NCBI RefSeq assembly: GCF_003419895.1
Contig: NZ_QPMM01000012.1
Coordinates: 265,018-329,017 of the forward strand
Source of the DNA: Chitinophaga silvatica
GTDB taxonomy: Bacteria; Bacteroidota; Bacteroidia; Chitinophagales; Chitinophagaceae
Length of the DNA: 64,000 bases
Direction: 5' to 3'
Positions 59,791 through 64,000 of this stretch are shown here, piece by piece. Under the pieces are notes generated by a model. The model was not told the DNA's origin, did no database searches, and worked only from the letters and a program-made list of their open reading frames with translations. The position numbers and the translations under genes were made by a program. Numbering within the stretch: the first letter of the stretch is position 1; every line of letters starts with the position of its first letter.

Positions 59791-61413
59791 ATGAAAAAGA
59801 TCAAAATAAAACTATATAAACCACTTGCAGGCCTGGCCCTGTTGGGAATGTTAGGCACGCAATCTTGTACTAAAAACTTCGAGAAATATAATTCAGATAA
59901 TACAGGATTAAGTGATGAAGCCTTAAAGCCCGACTTTAACTTTATCGGAGGATTTTTTCCACAGATCCAATCTTCCATCTATTTTAACTTCAACAACACA
60001 ACAGGAGATTTTCAGTTACAGCAAAACCTGATGGGGGATGTATACTCCGGTTATTTATGCCCGCCGAATAACTTCCGTGGTAACATCAATAACATGACAT
60101 ACAGCCTGGTGGATGGCTGGAATGCGAGTGCCTTTAACCTGGCATACAACAACGTAATGGCTCCTATTTTCGAAATCAAACGCAGAGGCGCCGAAACCAT
60201 TGCACCAGAGTTCTGGGCCATAGCACTGATCCTCAAAGTAGAAGCTATGCACCGCGTTACAGATATCTACGGACCTATTCCTTATAGCTCCTACGGTTCT
60301 GGTGGTACTACCTCGGCTTACGATTCTCAGGAAGCAGTGTATACCCAATTCTTTAAAGAACTGGAATCTGCAAGAAAAACCCTGAGCGATTATGTTGCTG
60401 CTCACCCGGGTGTTTCTCTCTTCAGTAAGTTTGACATGGTTTACGGAGGTGATTATAAACAATGGATCAAATTTGCCAACTCTTTACGTTTACGTTTGGC
60501 TATGCGCATTTACAGAGCAGATCCGGCTAAATCAAAAACTGAAGCTGAAGCAGCAATGAACCCTAATAACGGTGGATTACTTGAAACCAACAAAGACAAT
60601 GTTCAGGTATCAGGATTTGGTCTGAAGCACCCGCTTTACACCATTATTACAGCCTGGACCGACAATGCCATGAATGCTTCTATGGAATCTATTCTGGTAG
60701 GTTACAATGATCCTCGATTACCAAAGTACTTCGATCACTCTACCAAATACCCTGGTACCTATAAAGGTATTCGTATCGGTAGTCTGGTGACTGCAAAACC
60801 TGGATATTCCGGTTATTCAATTCCAGCGAATACAGAAACCAAAACTTTCCGTAACAATACCCCGATTCAGCTTATGACTTCAGCAGAAATCTATTTCCTG
60901 CGTGCAGAAGCTGCGTTAAGAGGATATGCGAATGCTGGTGGAACAGTACAGGAACTTTATGAAAAAGGAGTATCCACCTCTTTAAACCAATGGGATGCTA
61001 CTACCGCTGCCATCAGTGCTTACCTGGCAGATAATACCAGTAAGCCTATTGCATACGTAGATCCTCAGAATGCAAATAATAACAGCCCGGCTCTTTGTAC
61101 CATCACTATTAAGTGGGATGACGGAGATGCGTTCGATAAAAAGCTGGAAAGGATAATCACCCAGAAATGGATTTCAGGATTTCCTGAAGGCCAGGAAGCA
61201 TGGTCTGAGTTCCGCAGAACCGGATATCCTAAGTTGTTTCCTGTAGTGAACAACTATAGCAACAATACTATTGATAGCAAGATCCAAATCAGGAGAATAC
61301 CATTCCCATCAACCGAGTATACTTCTAATAAAGCAGAAGTTGAAAAAGCGGTGCTGATGCTGGATGGACAGAAGGACTTAGGTGGTACCCGCCTATGGTG
61401 GGATAGACCATGA
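59791..61413 (+). CDS. SusD/RagB-family surface lipoprotein, second copy
   Basis: A 540-residue lipoprotein from ATG 59791 (MKKIKIKLYKPLAGLALLG) with lipobox GMLGTQSC near residue 26. It pairs with the SusC just upstream, 28 bases away. The core (KVEAMHRVTDIYGPIPYSSYG, YKQWIKFANSLRLRLAMRIYRADPAKSKTEAEAAMNPNNGGLLE) and C-terminal WISGFPEGQEAWSEFRRTGYPKLFPVVN closely follow the first SusD. Differences are greatest around residues 95-150 and 270-300, which usually line the ligand site. The two pairs may therefore take related but distinct ligands. Confidence 0.92.
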   Translation: MKKIKIKLYKPLAGLALLGMLGTQSCTKNFEKYNSDNTGLSDEALKPDFNFIGGFFPQIQSSIYFNFNNTTGDFQLQQNLMGDVYSGYLCPPNNFRGNINNMTYSLVDGWNASAFNLAYNNVMAPIFEIKRRGAETIAPEFWAIALILKVEAMHRVTDIYGPIPYSSYGSGGTTSAYDSQEAVYTQFFKELESARKTLSDYVAAHPGVSLFSKFDMVYGGDYKQWIKFANSLRLRLAMRIYRADPAKSKTEAEAAMNPNNGGLLETNKDNVQVSGFGLKHPLYTIITAWTDNAMNASMESILVGYNDPRLPKYFDHSTKYPGTYKGIRIGSLVTAKPGYSGYSIPANTETKTFRNNTPIQLMTSAEIYFLRAEAALRGYANAGGTVQELYEKGVSTSLNQWDATTAAISAYLADNTSKPIAYVDPQNANNNSPALCTITIKWDDGDAFDKKLERIITQKWISGFPEGQEAWSEFRRTGYPKLFPVVNNYSNNTIDSKIQIRRIPFPSTEYTSNKAEVEKAVLMLDGQKDLGGTRLWWDRP

Positions 61414-61440
61414 AAACGCACTTATTTTGAATCGCGTGCA

Positions 61441-61470
61441 TAAAAAAAGCCGGTCCTGTTGAGGGCCGGC
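61441..61470. terminator. GC-rich hairpin after the second SusD gene
   Basis: GCCGGTCCT and AGGGCCGGC form a 9-bp stem with one G-U and a GTTG loop, starting 36 bases after the SusD stop. The A-tract before it gives a T-run on the minus strand, so it is stronger as a terminator for the minus-strand gene at 61625. In this lineage such hairpins commonly serve both strands. Confidence 0.7.
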
Positions 61471-61536
61471 ATTTATAACCAGGTTGATTCAAAGTTATTC
61501 ATAATAGATTTCATTAACAATAAAGGTCACATTCAG

Positions 61537-61623
61537 AGCCGTTGATAATCGTATCAACGGAGTTTCCAAGAACAAATGGTATAATGTAGGAATAAATGTT
61601 GGGGGGCTTCATACGTGAAGCTC
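61537..61623. repeat. Two small hairpins between convergent genes
   Basis: CCGTTGATA-ATCG-TATCAACGG (about 61539-61560) is a 9-bp perfect hairpin. GGGGCTTCA-TACG-TGAAGCTCCC (about 61602-61624) is a second hairpin, followed by TATTTTATT on the plus strand and overlapping the end of the gene at 61625. Either could end transcripts from the SusC/SusD pair. Confidence 0.5.
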
Positions 61624-61624
61624 C

Positions 61625-62125
61625 CTATTTTATTGCTGCAGTATTTTTGTAAAAAAAAGAGAGCAGGTCTTTGACCTCAGTGAGTATATTTTCCTGCATG
61701 CTTTTATCTCCAGGTAGTATTACTCCTTTTTCATCTATATACCTGATAAGGGCATAATTATCTAAATAAAACCTGGTTTCTTCTCTCTTACTATTCTTTA
61801 AACTGAATTGTTTGTCGTATAACGGAACAGTATAGCTATACCTGATAATGTATACGAAAACAGGCATACCATTATCGAAGTAGTAATGTACCAGTTCCTG
61901 CCCCATTTCTCCATATGTTTTATCGATAATCAGGCGAAGCGAGTCGTTAGACCAATAAGCTGTATAGTCTCCACCTTCGGTACTTATACCTTCAGGGTGT
62001 TCTACTTCTTTATGCTTATAAGCAGGGAGATGAGCATTGGTATAAGTGACTTTATCTCTAATGGCTTTAATCTGGGCATTTGGGGAGCCCTGTGCTAATA
62101 GTAGGGGGAAGAGGAAAAAGATCAT
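61625..62125 (-). CDS. Exported protein of unknown function
   Basis: A 166-residue protein with a short signal-like N-terminus (MIFFLFPLLLAQGSPNA). The rest is polar, with AYWSNDSLRLIIDKTYGEMGQELVHYYFDNGMPVFVYIIRY near 57-97 and RFYLDNYALIRYIDEKG near 118-134, suggesting a beta-rich domain built of short repeated strands (BLIP- or MORN-like spacing). No catalytic motif. It is not recognised beyond this. It is the last of a run of small minus-strand genes to the window end and ends near the SusD terminators. Confidence 0.65.
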   Translation of the reverse strand: MIFFLFPLLLAQGSPNAQIKAIRDKVTYTNAHLPAYKHKEVEHPEGISTEGGDYTAYWSNDSLRLIIDKTYGEMGQELVHYYFDNGMPVFVYIIRYSYTVPLYDKQFSLKNSKREETRFYLDNYALIRYIDEKGVILPGDKSMQENILTEVKDLLSFFYKNTAAIK

Positions 62126-62205
62126 GGCTTTATGTATTTTCTTTGTTCCAAGATTAATGGAATGTACGAAGAAAATCTTGTTTTCATCATCCTTATGCTA
62201 TTTTA

Positions 62206-62607
62206 CTACCCCGCCATTAATATTCCATAAAGCACCCAATTTCCTGCGGCATTCTTTTTAAAAGAAAAATTGAGTGCAGATTCACTTTCCAATTCACCAT
62301 CTTCGTTGAATGAACGGACTTCCAAAATTATATTGTCATCAGATTTAATAATCCTGTTTTTATGGAAGAAGTCTTCGAAGTATTTTTTCTTACATAATGC
62401 ATTAAGCTTTTGTTTCAAGACTTTAGCATTTTTGATAGCAGGATCGCTGTATTCGAAATCGACATTGAGATTAAACGGAAAATCGCAATACTTTACCAAT
62501 TCATCAATATTCTTTTTTCTGAGTTGTTCTATAATAAAATTCCGATCAGGGGATTTACTGCAGCCAAAGAGCAGACAGGAAAAAATAAGGAGGAGAATTT
62601 GTTTCAT
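62206..62607 (-). CDS. Small lipoprotein of unknown function
   Basis: A 133-residue protein with a lipoprotein signal (MKQILLLIFSCLLFGCSKS; lipobox LLFGC, Cys16). The mature part is charged and mixed alpha/beta: FIIEQLRKKNIDELVKYCDFPFNLNVDFEY near 23-53 and EVRSFNEDGELESESALNFSFKKNAAGNWVLYGI near 95-128. The latter resembles the strand/turn pattern of NTF2-like or DUF-type small lipoproteins. Function unknown. It is 80 bases upstream of the gene at 61625 and 15 bases downstream of the gene at 62623. Confidence 0.7.
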   Translation of the reverse strand: MKQILLLIFSCLLFGCSKSPDRNFIIEQLRKKNIDELVKYCDFPFNLNVDFEYSDPAIKNAKVLKQKLNALCKKKYFEDFFHKNRIIKSDDNIILEVRSFNEDGELESESALNFSFKKNAAGNWVLYGILMAG

Positions 62608-62622
62608 AGTAGTGAGATATAT

Positions 62623-63069
62623 TTATTCTAAAAAGGAGATAACCTCTTCAATAGAGTTTTGGTCATCAATTGAAGGTATAAGTTCTTCTAATTCGTCTTT
62701 CAACTCCCAGTATTCGGGATAAGATGAAATATGTTGTTTAATAATATTTTTGAAATCGGGAAGCTCAATTTTTCTAACGTATGTTAATTGAGGCACTACT
62801 TTTTTCATTCTTTGGAAATGCTTCAAACATTGAAGAAATGAAGCATTATGAATGCTTAGAATTCCTTTTAGTTCAAAAACACTTCCGGCTGAATCGTACA
62901 AAGTACCATCTTCATAGTATGAAAGTCCTGAAGGAGAAACAAGGCCAAATTCAAGTTTATTGCAAAAAACATAAATAGGAGAATCGTTGGCCTTTAAAAT
63001 AATAAGGGGAAAAATTAAATCCATAACATTATAATCATTCTTAAATAGAGAAATCATAAATAAAATCAT
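62623..63069 (-). CDS. Cytoplasmic small protein of unknown function
   Basis: A 148-residue acidic protein without a signal peptide. ATG 63069 gives the longest form; an internal ATG at 63024 (MDLIFPLIILKANDSP) gives 133 residues and may be the real start. Strands such as SPIYVFCNKLEFGLVSPSGLSYYEDGTLYDSAGSVFELKGI are followed by an acidic helical tail (EYWELKDELEELIPSIDDQNSIEEVISFLE). The size, acidity and company of small exported proteins resemble immunity-protein clusters in Bacteroidota. No toxin gene is seen in the window, so this is only a suggestion. Confidence 0.62.
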   Translation of the reverse strand: MILFMISLFKNDYNVMDLIFPLIILKANDSPIYVFCNKLEFGLVSPSGLSYYEDGTLYDSAGSVFELKGILSIHNASFLQCLKHFQRMKKVVPQLTYVRKIELPDFKNIIKQHISSYPEYWELKDELEELIPSIDDQNSIEEVISFLE

Positions 63070-63088
63070 TCAAAGAATCGATATCCTC

Positions 63089-63607
63089 CTACTCCCATAT
63101 CGTTGGGTCGATTCGTTTGACTATCTTGCCCAGTAGCTTTGACTGGTTTGTTGTAAGTTGTTTAATCTGCCTGTTATCCCTAACAAATTTATCTATCCGT
63201 TTCCTGGCTACCTCCTTTTCCATAGAGACTTCCATACTTAATGCATAAATAAGGAACTTCTCGAGGTGATTGCTTTTATTAGTATCACAAAACCATAACA
63301 GTAATCCTAAATTTTCATAGAAAACTTCACCAACGATATCCTGTATTGCTTCTGAAAGATATCCATCGCTCTTCCCTGAAATAATATCCAAAACCCGAAG
63401 TGCCGAAGTGTCGTTGTTTTTAATAATATAAGTCTTCAATGAATCCAATACCTGTAATACACAACTATCTTCACCCTTAATCAACTGTTCTGAGTTTTTT
63501 GAAAGAAGCTGATAATTTGATTTTGGAGCCTTTGCAACTTTACAGATAGATTGTCCACAAAGGGATGTGGTCAAGAAAAAGCTAAAAATCAGTAAAGCGG
63601 CTTTCAT
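63089..63607 (-). CDS. Exported helical protein of unknown function
   Basis: A 172-residue protein with a signal peptide (MKAALLIFSFFLTTSLCGQS). The mature part is mainly helical (EDSCVLQVLDSLKTYIIKNNDTSALRVLDIISGKSDG, EVFYENLGLLLWFCDTN, LIYALSMEVSMEKEVARKRIDKFVRD), with a repeat-like rhythm of short helices, perhaps a HEAT-type array. No catalytic motif was seen. It lies 19 bases from the gene at 62623 and three bases from the gene at 63611, so these are likely one transcript. Confidence 0.65.
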   Translation of the reverse strand: MKAALLIFSFFLTTSLCGQSICKVAKAPKSNYQLLSKNSEQLIKGEDSCVLQVLDSLKTYIIKNNDTSALRVLDIISGKSDGYLSEAIQDIVGEVFYENLGLLLWFCDTNKSNHLEKFLIYALSMEVSMEKEVARKRIDKFVRDNRQIKQLTTNQSKLLGKIVKRIDPTIWE

Positions 63608-63610
63608 AGA

Positions 63611-63871
63611 TTAATGATGGGAGTATAATTTAAAACTTAACATCAATACAATTCCTAAAATGATATTCATCAAAATACATCCCTTAACAAATGCCCGGCG
63701 AATATTAAATTTGAGACCTAATTCACTTTCAATTAGTTTGGCATGAAGGGCTATGTAGTAATAGACAATATTAACAACTACAACATATATAAGAATGAGT
63801 GGTAACAAGAAAAATAGATTTACAAAATGCTTGCTCCATCTCATTAGTAAGACAATGAGAAATAAAATCAT
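63611..63871 (-). CDS. Small two-helix membrane protein, N-terminus uncertain
   Basis: An 86-residue membrane protein. Three hydrophobic segments are seen near 1-11, 19-40 and 66-84 (HFVNLFFLLPLILIYVVVVNIVYYY, ILMNIILGIVLMLSF). The frame remains open for 28 codons above the first ATG, up to a TGA at 63956-63958, and reads protein-like (FTLPFNRQWFLFNVLLGSTGL). No ATG, GTG or TTG is available there. The true start may use a rarer codon, or a frameshift may have cut off the N-terminus. Function unknown. Confidence 0.55.
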   Translation of the reverse strand: MILFLIVLLMRWSKHFVNLFFLLPLILIYVVVVNIVYYYIALHAKLIESELGLKFNIRRAFVKGCILMNIILGIVLMLSFKLYSHH

Positions 63872-64000
63872 CAGGCCAGTTGAACCCAGTAATACATTAA
63901 ACAGGAACCATTGACGATTGAACGGTAGTGTAAAATTCTTTGTGTAAGTATGTATTCAACTGTATCGAGTTAATACCACCAGCAGGTGGAGTGAAGTGAG
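63872..64000. other. Window end with an open frame continuing the last gene
   Basis: Apart from the 28-codon in-frame extension of the membrane-protein gene (63872-63955, minus), nothing can be assigned. The last 45 bases are not clearly coding on either strand. Confidence 0.3.

Noticed and set aside
49551..61413. Polysaccharide utilisation locus with a defined glycan target
   Set aside because: The SusC/SusD pairs suggest one, but no glycoside hydrolase, lyase, sulfatase or hybrid two-component regulator is present, so no glycan can be assigned.
888..63000. Numerous 60-145 codon frames antisense to or overlapping the genes above
   Set aside because: They lie inside clear genes, lack recognisable motifs, and their amino acid content follows from the codon bias of the opposite strand.
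1..64000. rRNA, tRNA, riboswitch, prophage or insertion-sequence genes
   Set aside because: No transposase, integrase or phage protein, no rRNA signature and no cloverleaf was recognised by eye. A tRNA could still be missed without a covariance search.

Overview
The window is typical Bacteroidota chromosome, most likely from a Chitinophaga-like member of the Chitinophagaceae. The grounds are two SusC/SusD pairs, a FecI/FecR pair, RskA-type anti-sigma factors, a type IX secretion (CHU_C) C-terminal domain, -33 TTG / -7 TAnnTTTG promoters, and A/T-rich intergenic DNA. No rRNA, tRNA, CRISPR array, integrase or complete insertion sequence was recognised. The genus is an inference.

Layout. 1-8 kb (minus strand): an aromatic amino acid operon, pheA - aminotransferase - tyrA - DAHP synthase/chorismate mutase - aroB - aroA - aroC. 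Its 5' leader carries two attenuators in series, each with a short peptide packed with Phe/Tyr(/Trp) codons followed by an intrinsic terminator. 8-10.1 kb: a lipoprotein, then an ECF sigma factor next to an anti-sigma-like membrane protein fused to a trypsin-like protease. 10.1-19.7 kb: GC-rich REP-like repeats, small proteins, a D-xylose set (epimerase, xylA, xylB, Na+/sugar symporter), and a FAD oxidoreductase/SDR pair. 19.8-21.5 kb: an XRE-ImmA/IrrE regulator followed by a broken PIN-domain gene. 21.5-29.4 kb (minus): ilvE-ilvD-ilvB-ilvN-ilvC-ilvA, with an Ile/Val-rich leader peptide and attenuator.

29.6-47 kb: a sugar kinase/nucleotidyltransferase pair, a PLP enzyme, lipB and rluD separated by three 141-bp tandem repeats, a T9SS-secreted repeat protein, two duplicated ECF sigma/RskA anti-sigma pairs, then def, ruvX, a UbiA prenyltransferase, a SpoU methyltransferase and mutS. 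47-61.4 kb: a LacI regulator, an AraC regulator, and a nutrient-uptake locus of FecI-type sigma, FecR, SusC (with STN signalling domain), SusD, then a second SusC/SusD pair without STN. 61.6-64 kb: small secreted, lipoprotein or membrane proteins of unknown function.

The most notable structures are regulatory or repetitive. (1) Two tandem aromatic attenuators and one branched-chain attenuator share the same promoter architecture. (2) A dispersed palindromic repeat family (about 23-103, 34287-34757, 47013-47243, possibly 12668-12780) has an outer edge that coincides with the TAG stop codons of aroC, mutS and the LacI gene. (3) A PIN toxin-like gene has decayed beside an intact XRE-ImmA partner. 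All structural claims come from reading the sequence by eye. No folding or database search was run.
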